NCBI GenBank assembly: GCA_019671005.1
Contig: CM033745.1
Coordinates: 32,701,526-32,765,525 of the forward strand
Source: Hibiscus mutabilis
Lineage: Eukaryota > Streptophyta > Magnoliopsida > Malvales > Malvaceae
DNA length: 64,000 nt
Direction: 5' to 3'
In this document: positions 46,340 through 58,990 of the stretch, in pieces
Position numbering within the stretch: the stretch's first letter is position 1
Layout of the letters: each line of letters opens with the position of its first letter
The notes under the pieces: generated by a model
The model's input: the letters and a program-made list of their open reading frames with translations, nothing else
Database searches by the model: none
What the model was told of the DNA's origin: nothing
Position numbers and translations under genes: made by a program

Positions 46340-46897
46340 TCATATGAGAGTATTTTCGACATGCATTTCAGGATCAATATGTTGGAGCTACATTCCTAGA
46401 GAAGTGCCGAGATGACTTTATGAACTTGAAGTAGAATAATATGTCAGTGAATGACTATGAGATAGAATTGATGAGGCTGATCAAGTATGCTCCGAGGTTA
46501 GTTATGAATGAGAAAGACAAGTGTGTTTGGTTTTTAAAGGACTCCGGCTACCTATTTAGAAGGGTGTTGCTATACACCAAGACAAAGTGTTCATTGCTAA
46601 GAGATTAGAGACAAAATACTAATCGTGCCAAGAAGCAATTAGATACATCTGCTTACTCTGTTCATGTAAACCAGTTTGGTAAGAGGCCAAGGGAAGAACC
46701 AGATCATCAGGGTTATTCCAGAGCTAGACTCGTGACTTCTATTGTTCCGATCACCAGTGCAGGTGGTTAGAGTAGTTCTTGAGGGGTGCCATTGTGCTCC
46801 TTCTATAAGAAATGGCATGCTGGAGAGCACAAAAAGAAGACCAATGCTTGTTTTCAATGTGGTTATTTGGAGCATCTTTTCAGTGATTGTGCGTGCC
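46340..46897 (+). pseudogene. chromovirus gag, 3' part
   Basis: Frame with stops encodes DQYVGATFLEKCRDDFMNL, NDYEIELMRLIKYAPRLVMNE and KCVWFLKD, the capsid pattern of Ty3/gypsy chromoviruses. It ends in a CCHC zinc knuckle with exact CX2CX4HX4C spacing (46849-46890, CFQC...H...C). The frame has stops (for example in NLK*NN) and a frameshift. Seven bases after the knuckle it is cut by the giant-LTR element; its continuation is at 58343. Confidence 0.82.
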
Positions 46898-49628
46898 TGT
46901 AATACCCTCAAAACCAGGTTAATAATTTTACCCCTTTAAGAAACCAATTAGTAAAGAAATGCCTTGTCAAATTTGAAATTTTGAAGCAATAATTGTTATA
47001 TATTAAACATCGGCTTAGAAGTATGTTTAAATGGACCACTAGTTAAATTTCAATAGAAGTAATACCCATTAGATTAATTAAATAAATTAAGGACCTAGTT
47101 AGAATTTTGAATAGTTCACTAGCTAAATTATAAGGACCATTTTGAAGAAGCTCTATTTGTGGAGAGTTTGCATGTAAATTGAATTGGAGATGGTGACCCT
47201 TTATGTGTCACGTTTATAACAAAACAGATGCTGGAAGGGAATGAAGGGGTTGGATAGGTGGAGAGAAGCAATCAAACTCCTTTTACTTTCTATCATCATC
47301 TTCTTCCTATCTACCCCGAAGCAAAAAGAAAAATAGTGTAGAGAGAGAGAGAGAGAGAGAGCTTGAATCCTTGGTTTAAACAAGCCCAAATTGGTGCTCT
47401 TGTTTGAAAATACCCTTGATAGTAAGGTAAATATATCTTGTTCTTCACCTATGTTCAAGTAAACATGGTGTTTGTTGGTAGACATGCATGTATGTTGGAT
47501 GAGAATGTTACAGAATTGACTTGAATCTATATAAATTTGGTGTATGATTATGATTATGAAATTGTAATGTTAGAGTGAATATGGATAATGTTAAGGACCC
47601 ATTCGAATAAGGTCTTGTTTGATTAAAGAGTTGGTGTTGAGCATAAATTGAGAACTAATACTTGATAGAATTCGAATTGGGAACTGATTTATGCATAAAT
47701 ATATGAATGTACATGAAGTGGACTATTTTGCATATGTGAGAACTTGTGTGGGCTATTTTAAGTTGACAAAAAACAGGAGAGGGGCTGATTGTATGCATAA
47801 AAAGTTGTTAATGCTTAATATGGATTGTTCTGGTTTGTGTAGTTAAGAATATGAGTAATTAGGGGCTGTTTTGTATAAGAATAAATGCTAAAGGGGCTGA
47901 TTTACGTAAGAATACATTCAGGGACAGTTTTGAATGTACAAGAATGTTAGGAATTGTTTTGGTGATAATATAAGTGAGAAAATATATGTTAAGGACCGTT
48001 TTGTAACGATAAAAGTGCTAATGGGTTGTTATATGGTTGTTGATATAAACACAAGAACATTAGAGACTGCTGTAATGAAATAATTGAATTAAAGGAATGA
48101 TTTGGTCACATAGTAATTCTTTTGAAACTGTTCTAAGTTTATAAAAAGCATGTGAACTTTTTTAGTGAATAAAATGTATAAGCAAGCTAATGGATTAGTT
48201 TGGCATGAAAGTAAACTTTAGAGGGTTGTTTTGAATATATGTGAACTTGGGAGAGACTGTTTTTAAGGTATAAAAATGTTAGAAATTATTTTGGTACATA
48301 TATATATATATGTAAACAAATGTATATTGGATTGTTTGGTGCATATAAATATATATACATGCGTACGGGACTGCCTTGCTTAATTAAAAATGCATATTGG
48401 ACTGATTTGTAGGTAAATGTATATGTATGAAATTGGGACTGTTGTGCATGTTTATAGATCACTAGTGGACTGTTTTGAATAATCAAAACAGTAGGAATGC
48501 TTTAAGAATGAATATAGGGACTGTTTTACAAGTTAGGAACTGATTTGCCATTAAAATAGATGTTTGTTGGACTAATTTTGATGTGTATAAAAATGTATAT
48601 AAAAAGTATGAACTGTTTCGAATAAATTAGGGGCTGTTGGGATGAACTTAAGGGACTGTGTTTCTTAAGTAAAGGGATGGGACTGTCTTGAAATAATTTA
48701 AGGGCTGCTTTTACAAGAAATAAGGACTGTTTTGAAGAGCTAAATTTTCTGTTTTGAAAACCTGAAACTTAGGGGCTGTTCTTGTAAGGTTTAGGGATTG
48801 AATTTAAAACTAGAATGAATTACTTTATAAATCTGTTTTGGGACTGTTTTAATGTTAAAAAGGGGGCAGAAAAAATGGCAAAGCAAACTGTTTTGTAGGT
48901 ATGAATTTGTAAATACAAAGCTGCCCTGTATATGTGCTTATAAAAAAGATAGGGACTGTTAAAGTATATAACCGAGTACAATTGAGAAATAAGACTGTTC
49001 TGTTTATATGTAACGGGTAGGGGGCTGTTTAGTACATGATTAAGTGTATATATCGCAGATTGGGGCTGTTAAGGTGAATTCAAGTATGTGTATATTTGAA
49101 AGGATTGTTTTTCATTCATGTTAGCTTGGGTGGATTGCTTTATGTGATTAAAGGATTGAATACTTAGTTAATGTGATTGACATATAATTTTACGAAAATA
49201 GTCATTTTTAATGAATGAATAAAATCGGTTTTAAAATGATGTGTTATTCTGTTTGAGGTACATAATATGATAATGATGAGTAGAAGGAATAAATCAATTG
49301 AAAGCTAGAAGTGATTGTGGATTCAGGTATCCCGTAACTTTGAGATAAGAGGTGAGTGTAGTTGTTTGTGTCTCGGGTGACACAGTGTCATCCCGATTTT
49401 TATTATTTCATTATGTTTAAGGTATTGAACGCTTATGGATGGATTACATTAATCATATACATTGTGCATAAGGCTCAAATAGAGCAAATTAGGGAAGGGC
49501 ATTCAAGCATATCATTTTGGGTGAAACCGTTGGTTGCGGTATGTTTGTATTAGATATGCATAATTTGATTGTTATGCTTGATACGGTGTGATAGTTTGTG
49601 GTGTTTATATACGTTGAATTGAAGTACT

Positions 49629-49667
<39 letters not shown>

Positions 49668-51742
49668 GAGTTTTGCTTAAAATTCAAGTATCAAACTCTA
49701 AACACTTTATAAGTATGTTATAAGAGAAACAAACACAAGCTTTAAAGTTATAAGAACTTATATACTTTAAGGAACTAAAAGTCCTTAAACTATAAGTTAT
49801 TGAGAAAGGAAGCAAGAAAGATTACTTATATCATATGATACCTCCTAATCTTCAAGGTGTAAAATACTTAAGTTGCCTATTCATTGGAAGCCCTTGGACA
49901 TTTTGGTATAGTACATGGTATATTCCGGGACTACGGTCCATGAGCTACGGCTCGGGTGACGACCCATTATATGTGATATATTGGCGACAGTAGGAGGTAA
50001 AGGGGAGATGATGAGGAGATTTGTGATAGTTTGGTTGGATAGTGGAGAAGTTAGGATTGTTATGTTTAGACACTAGCCATTGCTTTGTGCCTTTTGCTAT
50101 GTGTAACTCGGGACCAATACGGTCAAACACGGACAAATGTTACTTATGTCTAAAAGTGATCCAAAGCAAATGATTAAAATATTTGAGCTTAAATATCAAA
50201 CTTGAAATGAAACTCTGATGAGTAAAGTTATGAATTCGGATAAGCCCTTATAAGTATTCTGATAAGATTTGGCAAGAAATATGAAAGCTTTGATAAGTAC
50301 TCTGATATGTCTTGAGAAGACTTCAATAAGATAAAGTATGATCCATGATAAGATCGATAAGAAATTCTATGAAACTAAGTTAAAAACTCTAAAAGATATT
50401 TGGTTAAGGTTTGATAGAATATGAACCAATAAAGCTTATAAAAGATAAGACTAAGGCATAAGAACCAAATGCTAACTTATGCTTGTATTCTCTAAATTTT
50501 CATTTAATATCATTGAAATTATGCTTTACTATTTTGATGTCACTACCTCATATAGGCTATATAAACCTAATGCATTGATTATTATACATTTTCAGGAATT
50601 AAAAAAGCCTGGTGTTCGATCGTGATCAAAGATTGCAAGTCACATTCCAAGACTTTTGTGTATTGTCTTGTTTCTTTCTATATAAACTCCTAGGAAGGTG
50701 GCACTATGGGTCTTGTATTTTCTTATAGTAAATATCATTTTGGCGTGTAAATATAATGTTTGTAAATATCCAACTTATGCTTCGAACGGTTGGTTGCCTT
50801 GAGTATGTATGGTTGAAATTAGTAGTTGGTAGTCTTTAGCGTGTATGGTTAAAAATTTATAAGTAGCGGCTTAGCTATTGGTTGCTTGAGATTGAAAGTT
50901 AGATCATGATCATTTGTTGGTTCCAATGATAATATTCGTGCTTATAATGTAAGTTAAGTTGGAAATTGGAATGCTTTATCAAAGAGTTGTTTGGTATGAT
51001 ATGGAGGTCTATTTGAACATATCATGGTTTAGTTTGATTCTAATTGGTTAAACATGATAATATTATATTAAACATTACTTTAAAAATGGTTTCATGATAT
51101 TAAGCTACTAGAAGAGTTTTCAATCTTTCTAATGCTTTCAAATTGTTTGGATATGTAGTAATATGTAACTTGTAAACTCAAATTTTATTTTATGATTGAT
51201 TTCTTGTTAGGTTGGTTGCTTTAGTTTCAAGTTAGATCTTTGTCTTGATCGAATGTTTGCTTGTGTTCTAAGTTTGATTATTTATGTTCAAACCTTAATA
51301 TGTAAGCCAATTTTATCTTGAGATCTAAGATAATAATAATAACAACAATAATAATAACATTTGTCTAAGGTTTAAGTTCAACTTTATTTATTGTTTCGAA
51401 TGAAACCTTGGGCTCTAAGTAAATGTTCCTAATCTTTGTTTAATTGATTATTATGTTTGAAATGTATATTTGAAGATGAAAATCCTTGTTATAAGTAATC
51501 TCTAAAGTTTGTTAAATCTTCATGGCTTATTAAACACGTATTCGGGTAATAGATGATATGAGTAATGTTATTTGAGATGGAATCTCAATCTATAATCTTA
51601 TTATGATATGAATGATTAAAATAAGTTTAAAAATGTTAAGCCCTTTTAAATTAACTAGTTTGTTGTGTTAGGATTTTGTTGTTGTGTCTTGTTCACATCC
51701 TTGATTCTGGTCTTTTCCCAAACTGGGTTAAGAGGTGTTACA
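46898..51742 (+). mobile_element. LTR1 of the giant-LTR element
   Basis: 4845 bp, no credible coding frame. (GA)n at 47341-47361. 47719-49140 carries ~40 degenerate GGACTGTTTTG motifs. (CT)n(AT)n at 49630-49667. ATA/ACA trinucleotide repeat near 51330. The block AAACTCCTAGGAAGGTGGCACTA-like at 50683 is shared with the LTR at 58991. Confidence 0.9.
47719..49140 (+). repeat. ~40 degenerate GGACTGTTTTG motifs at ~35-bp spacing
   Basis: Examples: 47862 GGGCTGTTTTG, 47921 GGGACAGTTTTG, 47992 GGACCGTTTTG, 48222 GGGTTGTTTTG, 48466 GGACTGTTTTG, 48516 GGGACTGTTTTA, 48679 GGGACTGTCTTG, 48723 GGACTGTTTTG, 48840 GGGACTGTTTTA, 49021 GGGGCTGTTTAG. Motifs are all in the same orientation; the sequences between them (about 20-40 bp) are not alike. 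The same block is in LTR2 (52803-53050 and 54555-55750). Confidence 0.85.
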
Positions 51743-51975
51743 ATTTGGTATTAGAGCTAGAGTTTAGTTGATTCTCGGATTAAACCGAATATTATTGTAA
51801 GTTTGCATTATGTATATGCCACCCAGGAGTTAAAATTCTATTCAGTATCTGTGACTTGCAACTAAAACGATATGTTTCTTCTCTGTGTTAATAACAATTT
51901 TCTACAAGAACAATAGATACAAATTAATAGTTCGAGAGAAATTCAACGACGAATTTCTTTTAAAGGAGGGAGAAT
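51743..51975 (+). other. 233-bp internal region: primer site, remnant, polypurine tract
   Basis: Primer site TGGTATTAGAGC at 51746-51757 (initiator tRNA-Met type, one mismatch to the usual TGGTATCAGAGC), 3 bp after LTR1. Purine tract AAAGGAGGGAGAA at 51962-51974, just before LTR2. The piece before it (about 51935-51960, AACGACGAATTTC) resembles the end of a chromovirus pol, suggesting an internal deletion of an autonomous parent. Confidence 0.9.
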
Positions 51976-54900
51976 TGTAATACCCTCAAAACCGGGTTAA
52001 TAATTTTACCCCTTTAAGAAATCAATTAGTAAAGAAATGCCTTGTCAAATTTGAAAATTTGAAGCAATAATTGTTATATATTAAACATCGGCTTAGGAGA
52101 ATGTTTAAATGGACCACTAGTTAAATTTTAATAGAAGTAATACCCATTAGATTAATTAAATGAATTAAAAAGACCTAGATAGAATTTTGAATAGTTCACT
52201 AGCTAAATTATAAGGACCATTTTGAAGAACCTCTTTTTGTGGAGCGTTTGCATGTAAATTGAATTGGAGATGGTGAACCCTTTATGTGTCACGTTTATAA
52301 CAAAACACATGTTGGAAGGGAATGAAGGGGTTGGATAGGTGGAGAGAAACAACCAAACTCCTTTTACTTTCTATCATCATCCACTTATTATATTCCCCAA
52401 AGCAAAAAGAAAAAAGTGTAGGGAGAGAGAGAGAGAGAGAGAGCTTGAATCCTTGGTTTAAACTAGCTCAAAAATTGGTGTTCTTGTTCGAAAATACCCT
52501 TGATAGTAAGGTAAACATATCTTGTTCTTCACCTATATTCAAGTAAAAATGGTGTTTATTGGTAGACATGCATGTATGTTGGATGAGAATGTTAGAGAAT
52601 TGACTTGAATCTATATAAATTTGGTGTATGATTATGATTATGAAATTGTAATGTTAGAGTGAATATGGATAATGTTAAGGATCCATTCAAATAAGGTCTT
52701 GTTTGATTAAAGAGTTTGTGTTGAGCATAAATTGAGAACTAATACTTGATAGAATTCAATTTGGGAACAGATTTATGCATAATATATGAATGTACATGAT
52801 ATGGACTGTTTTGCATATGTTAGAACTTGTGTGAGCTATTTTAAGTTGACAAAAAATAGGTGAGGGGCTGATTGTATGTATAAAAAGTTGTTTAATGCTT
52901 AATATGGATTGTTCTTGTTTGTGTAGTTAAGAATATGAGTAATTAGGGGCTGTTTTGTATAAAAATAAATGCTAAAAGGGCTGATTTGTGTAAGAATACA
53001 TTCAGGGACAGTTTTGAATGTACAAGCATGTTAGGAATTGTTTTGGTGATAATATAAGTGATGTGAGCACATCAACACCTTCTGATCCGGAGGTCATGCC
53101 AACAAGACCTATTACTCGATCTAAGGCTAAGTTATTCAGGGAAATTCTTTCACTTAAATGCATTGAAGCTTCCAACTTATTTCTCAATGTTTCAGCCTTA
53201 GATAATAAGTTCTTCAATGTGTTACATGCTGATATGTGACATATTAAGTACTTATACTTAGTATATATTTATATGCATATTATTTACTAAGTTAAGTGTG
53301 TTTATATTATGTTTTCTAGTATTTATATGTGTTTATTTTGTTTTTACAGCAGCACAATAAAACGTGGCAGCTAAGGACTTTCCAACAAGCTCGATTGAAG
53401 CTCATCAATACGTGTGTAGCTCAACTCAGCTCAAAACAGCCCACAAGCATGTTTTTCAGCTCGTTTCAGCTCCAACACTCCAAATCAGCTCAATTCAGCT
53501 CAACTAGCTCACCTTCAGCTCCAGTAGCTCAACTCCAGCTAATGAGTCCAAGGGTAGCTCAAACTTGGAGGGACATGTGCCTACACCTAGGAGAGTGTCC
53601 TACAGCAAGGTGCATCAAGCTAGAAGCTTAAGCAAGCTCCAGCAAGCTTCCCCACACATGGCAGCCTTGGCACATTGTGTGTGCATGCTTGGCAGATTTG
53701 AACTCCTTTTCCCTCCTTTTCTACTTGGCCAGCCAACTATGGATAAGAACAAGAGGTTTCTTGTTTGAATTTTGAACATTTCACATGTGCACAATGTTCA
53801 AAATTCAGATTTCCTTCTCCCTTAGGCGCCACTTTAAGGGCTGACCTGATTTTGATTTTTAAACACTTCAAAAATCAGCCTTTAGATCATTTTAAATTAT
53901 CAACTTCCTATCTGCCACCCTTAGATTAGAATAGGTAGTTTCTATTTGAATTTTAAAGAATTCTGATTTCCCTCTTGTATTTCTTTATATATATAGTTCA
54001 TAAAACGATGTAAAAACGAGCATTACATGAATTCAAATTACATTGTGAGAATTTCTCTCAACTTGGTTCTTCATTGAACTTTTCAGACTTCTTCAAGTCT
54101 TGTGCTTGTGTTGTCTACAATCGGATACTTTGGGTTCTTGGTTTTCTAATCAATGGGTCCAAGTCCTTCGAGCATTGAACGTGTAAGGTTCGGGTTTATA
54201 CACTTTATTGTATAGGTTCTTCCTTATTCTTGTTTTTATTTCATTTTCTAGCAACTGAAACCCTTTCTTCTTCACCAAAATTTCCAGCAACCAAATTCCA
54301 CCATTGTCATCTTCTTCAAGCCTTCATCTTCAACCTTTTCCTTCAACCGAATTTCCAGCCATCATTTACCCTCTTTCATCCTACATAAAAACATCAAATT
54401 CCAGTCCCTTAAACACCATGAATTCTACTATCAACATCTTCTTTTGCAGCCACACTTCTACGCAGGAAATCTTTCTTCGATCCTAGATCCGACACAATCA
54501 ATGGAGGCCTTCTTCAACGGGCAGCCTCGTAACAATAAGTGAGAAATTTTTTGTTAAGGACCGTTTTGTAACGATAAAAGTGCTAATTGGTTGTTAAATG
54601 GTTGTTTATATAAACACAAGAATATTAGAGACTGCTGTAATGGAACATAATTGAATTAAAGGAATGATTTGGTCACAAAGTAATTGTTTTGAAACTATTC
54701 TAAGTTATAAAAAGCATGTAAACTGTTTTAGTGAATAAAATGTATAAGCAAGCTAATGGATTAGTTTGGCGTGAAAGTAAACTTTAGAGGGCTGTTTTGA
54801 ATATATATATGAACTTGGGAGAGACTGTTTTTAAGGTATAAAAATGTTAGAGATTATTTTGGTACATATGTATATATGTAAACAAATGTATATTGGATTG

Positions 54901-57897
54901 TTTGGTGCATATAAATATATATATATACATGAGCACAGGACTGCATTGCTTAATTATAAATGCATATTGGACTGATTTGTAGGTAAATGTATATGTATGA
55001 AATTGGAACTGTTCTGCATGTTTATAGATCACTAGTGGACTGTTTGAATATTCAAAACAGTAGGAATGCTTTAAGAATGAATATAGGGACTGTTTTACAA
55101 GTTAGGGACTGATTTGCCATTAAAATAGATGTTTGTTGGACTGGTTTTGATGTGTATTTGTGCATACATGTAGTTGAGACTGTTTTGATGTGTATAATCA
55201 TGTATATAAAAAGTATGAACTGTTTCAATAAATTAGGGGCTGTTGGGATGAACTTAAGGGACTGTCTTGAAATAATTTAAGGCCTGCTTTTACAAGAAAT
55301 AAGGATTGTTTTGAAAAGCTAAATAATCTGTTTTGAAAACCTGAAACTTAGGGGCTGTTCTTGTAAGGTTTAGGGATTGAACTTAAAACTAGAATGAATT
55401 GCTTTATAAATCTGTTTTGGGACTGTTTAAATGTTAAAAAGGCGACAGAAAAGATGGCAAAGCAAACTGTTTTATAGGTATGTATTTGTAAGTACAAAGC
55501 TGCCCTGTATATGTGCTTATAAAAAAAAGATAGGGACTGTTAAAGTATATAACCGAGTACAATTGAGAAATGAGACTGTTCTGTTTATATGTAACCGGTA
55601 GGGGGCTGTTTAGTACATGATTAAGTGTATATATCGCAGATAGGGGCTGTTAAGGTGAATTCAAGTATGTGTATATTTGAAAGGATTGTTTTACATTCAT
55701 GTTAGCTTGGTGGATTGCTTTATATGATTAAAAGGATTGAATACTTAGTTAATGTGATTGACATATAATTTTATGACAATAGTCATTTTTAATGAATGAA
55801 TAAAATCGGTTTTAATGATGTGTTATTCTATTTGAGGTACATAATATGATAATGATGAGTAGAAGGAATAAATCAATTGAAAGCTAGAAGTGATTGTGGA
55901 TTCAGGTATCCTGTAACTTCGAGATAAGAGGTGAGTGTAGTTGTTTTTGTCTCGGGTGACACAGTGTCAGCCTGATTTTTATTATTTCATTATGTTTAAG
56001 GTATTGAACGTTTATGGATGGATTACATTAATCATATACATTGTTTATAAGGCTCAAATAGAGCAAATTGGGGAAGGGCATTCAAGCATAGCATTTTGGG
56101 TGAAACCATTGGTTACGGTATGTTTGTATTACATATGCATAATTTGATTGTTATGCTTGATACGGTGTGATAATTTGTGGTGCTTATATACGTTGAATTG
56201 AATTACTTCTATATATATATGAGCTTTGCTTAAAATTCAAGTATCAAACTCTAAACACTTTATCAGTATGTTGTAAGAGAAACAAACACAAGCTTTAAAG
56301 TTATAAAAACTTATATACTTTAAGGAACTAAAAGTCCTTCTTAAGCTATAAGTTATTGAGAAAGGAAGCAAGAAAGATTACTTATATCATAACATACCTC
56401 CTAAACTTCAAGGTGTAAAATACTTAAGTTGCCTATTCAATGGAAGCCATTGGACACTTTAGCATTGTACATGGTATATTTCGGGACTACGGTCCATGAG
56501 TTACAGCTCAGGTGACGACCCATTATATGTGATATATTGGCGACAGTAGGAGGTAATGGGGGTGATGATGAGGAGATTAGTGACATTTTAGTTGGATAGT
56601 GGAGAAGTTAGGATTGTTATGTTCAGACACCAGCCATTGCTTTGTGCTTTTTGCTATTTGTAACTCGAACCAATACGGTCAAACACAGGCCGTTGTTACT
56701 TATGTCTAAAAGTGATACAAGGAAAATGATTTAAAGGTTTGAACTCAGATATCAAGCTTGAAATGAAACTCTGATGAGTAAAGTTATAAATTTGGAAAGC
56801 CCTGATAAGTATTCTAATAAGATTTGGAAAGAAATCTGAAAGCTTTGGTAAGTACTCCGATAAGTCTTGAGAAGACTTCAATAAGATAAAGTATGATCCA
56901 CGATAAGATCGATAAGAAATTTGATGAAACTCAGTAAAAACTCTAAAAGATATTCGGTTAAGGTTTGAAAGAATATGAACCAATAAAGCTTATAAAAGAT
57001 AAGATTAAGGCATAAGAACCAAATGCTAACTTATGCTTGTATTCTCTAAATTTTCATTTAATACCATTGAAATTATCCTTTACTATTTTGATGTCACTAG
57101 CTCACAAAGGCTATATAAGCATAATGCATTCATTATTATACATTTTTAGGAATTAAAAAAGCTTGGTGTTCGATCGTGATCGGAGGTTGCAAGTCATATT
57201 CCAAGACTTTTGTGTATTGTCTTGTTTCTTTCTGTATAAACTCCTAGGATGGTGGCACTATGGGTCTTGTATATGCATATAGTTAATATCATTTTGGTGT
57301 GTAAATATAATGTTTGTTTATATCCAACTTATGCTTCGAACGGTTGGTTGCCTTGAGTATGTATGGTTGAAATTAGTAGTTGGTAGTCTTGAGCGTGTAT
57401 GGTTAAAAAATTATAAGTAGCGCTTAGCTATTGGTTGTTTGAGATTGAAAGTTAGATCATGATCATTTGTTGGTTCGAATGAAAATATGCATGTTTATAA
57501 TGCAAGTTATGTTAGAAATTGAATTGCTTGATCAAAGAGTTGTTTGGTATGATATGGAAGTCTATTTGAACATATCATGGTTTAGTTTGAGTCTAATTGG
57601 TTAAACATGATAATATTATATTAAACATTACTTATAAAATGGTTTCATGATATTAAGCTACTACTAGAGTTTACAATCTTTCTAATGCTTTCAAATTGTT
57701 TGGATATGTAGTAATAGGTAACTTATAAACTCAAATTTTATTTTATGATTGCTTTCTTGTTAGGTTGGTTGCTTTAGTTTCAAGTTAGATCTTTGTCTTG
57801 ATCGAATGTTTGCTTGTGTTCTAAGTATGATTATTCGTGTTCAAACCTTAAAATGTAAGCCAAGTTTATCTTGAGATCTAAGATGATGATGATGATG

Positions 57898-57934
<37 letters not shown>

Positions 57935-58342
57935 TGATGATAATAATAACAACAACAACATTTGTCTAAGGTTTAAGTTCAACTTTATTTGTTGTTTTGA
58001 ATGAAACCTTGGGCTCTAAGTAAATGTTCCTAATCTTTGTTTAATTGATTATTATGTTTGAAATGTATATTTGAAGAAGAAAATCCTTGTTATAAGTAAT
58101 CTCTAATGTTTGTTAAATCTTCATGGCTTATTAAACACATATTCGGGTAATAGATGATATGAGTAATGTTATTTGAGATGGAATCTCAATCTATAATCTT
58201 ATTATGATATGAATGATTAAAATAAGTTAAAAAATGTTAAGCCCTTTTAAATTAAGTAGTCTGTTGTGTCCGAATTCTGTTGTTGTGTCTTCCTGTCATC
58301 CTTGATTACGGTCTTCTCCCAGACCGACTTAAGGGTGTTACA
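51976..58342 (+). mobile_element. LTR2 of the giant-LTR element, interrupted
   Basis: Matches LTR1 from end to end apart from the solo LTR at 53059-54534, a ~36-bp local duplication near 55147-55185, loss of most of the (CT)n(AT)n run near 56210, and an expanded GAT/AAT repeat at 57882-57960. Confidence 0.92.
53059..54534 (+). mobile_element. solo LTR (1476 bp) inside LTR2
   Basis: TGATGTGAGCACATC...CTCGTAACA with target duplication ATAAG (53054-53058 and 54535-54539); LTR1 shows the empty site (near 47972). 53387-53555 is rich in AGCTC motifs. TATATATAG near 53987 may be its TATA box. A frame from 54304 (Ser/Pro-rich, 60 codons) has no recognisable product. Confidence 0.92.
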
Positions 58343-58990
58343 GTACCCACCTACATCTACTTATGTTTCGAGCTAGTCTCAAGCATCAGTGTAGGAATCT
58401 ACTAAGGGTAGATGAGATGGTAGATTTACTACTTCTGGTACAACTAGTAGGGGTAGGCCTGCTCAGAGTAGAGGAGTAGCTAGGTTAGGGGTGAGTTAGC
58501 TAGATTTGGTTTATTCTACTCGAAGACACGAGGATTGAGATGAGCCAGGCGTCATTGCTGGTACCTTTTCCATTCATGCTATTTATTATTTTGTTTTTAT
58601 TGATAATGGTTCTACTCATTCGTATGTGGCAAGTGTCGTGTCTGGGGGACTTGAGATCCCTGTTGAGGGTACTAAGAATGAGGTTACAGTTTATATCCTG
58701 GTGGGTAATTCTATTGAGGTTACCACAGTATATATAAAAATTGTCCCCTTGAGATTCAAGGGGAAATCTTTCCAACCAATATGATGGAGTTACCTTTTGG
58801 AGAGTTGGACTTATTCTCAATATGGATTGGTTAACAGCACACCGAGTCAATCTGGATTATTAAAAGAATGAGGCAACTCTAAAAACTTATGATGATCGTG
58901 ACGTTATTCCTATTGGAGAGCACAAAGGTTTTCTTTCTAATGTGACATCGGCTCTCAAGCTGAGAAAAATGATCAAGAAGGGTCTATTGT
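58343..58990 (+). pseudogene. chromovirus gag end and aspartic protease
   Basis: Continues the gag of 46340-46897. After a Ser/Gly/Arg-rich stretch the protease reads VIAGTFSIHAIYYF, FIDNGSTHSYV (catalytic aspartate codon 58602-58604; the family's D-S/T-G is D-N-G here), and LDLILNMDWLTAHRVNLDY near the end. Stops (for example in HED*DEP and LDY*KNE) and small shifts make it non-functional. It is cut at 58991 by an LTR; RT and integrase are not in the window. Confidence 0.88.

Larger units (their letters stand above)
46898..58342 (+). mobile_element. giant-LTR, minimal-internal non-autonomous LTR element
   Basis: LTR1 46898-51742 (4845 bp), internal 51743-51975 (233 bp), LTR2 51976-58342 (4891 bp without its own insertion). 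Both LTRs start TGTAATACCCTC and end GTGTTACA. Flanks are GTGCC (46893-46897) and GTACC (58343-58347), a 5-bp duplication with one transition, and gag-protease continues across the insertion. The LTRs align along their length with scattered differences, so the insertion is comparatively recent. The element encodes nothing and must have used foreign proteins. Confidence 0.93.

Noticed and set aside
53387..53631. Open reading frame through the AGCTC block as a Ser/Gln-rich protein
   Set aside because: The frame is a by-product of the repeated motif, lies within a solo LTR, and has no recognisable domain or start context.
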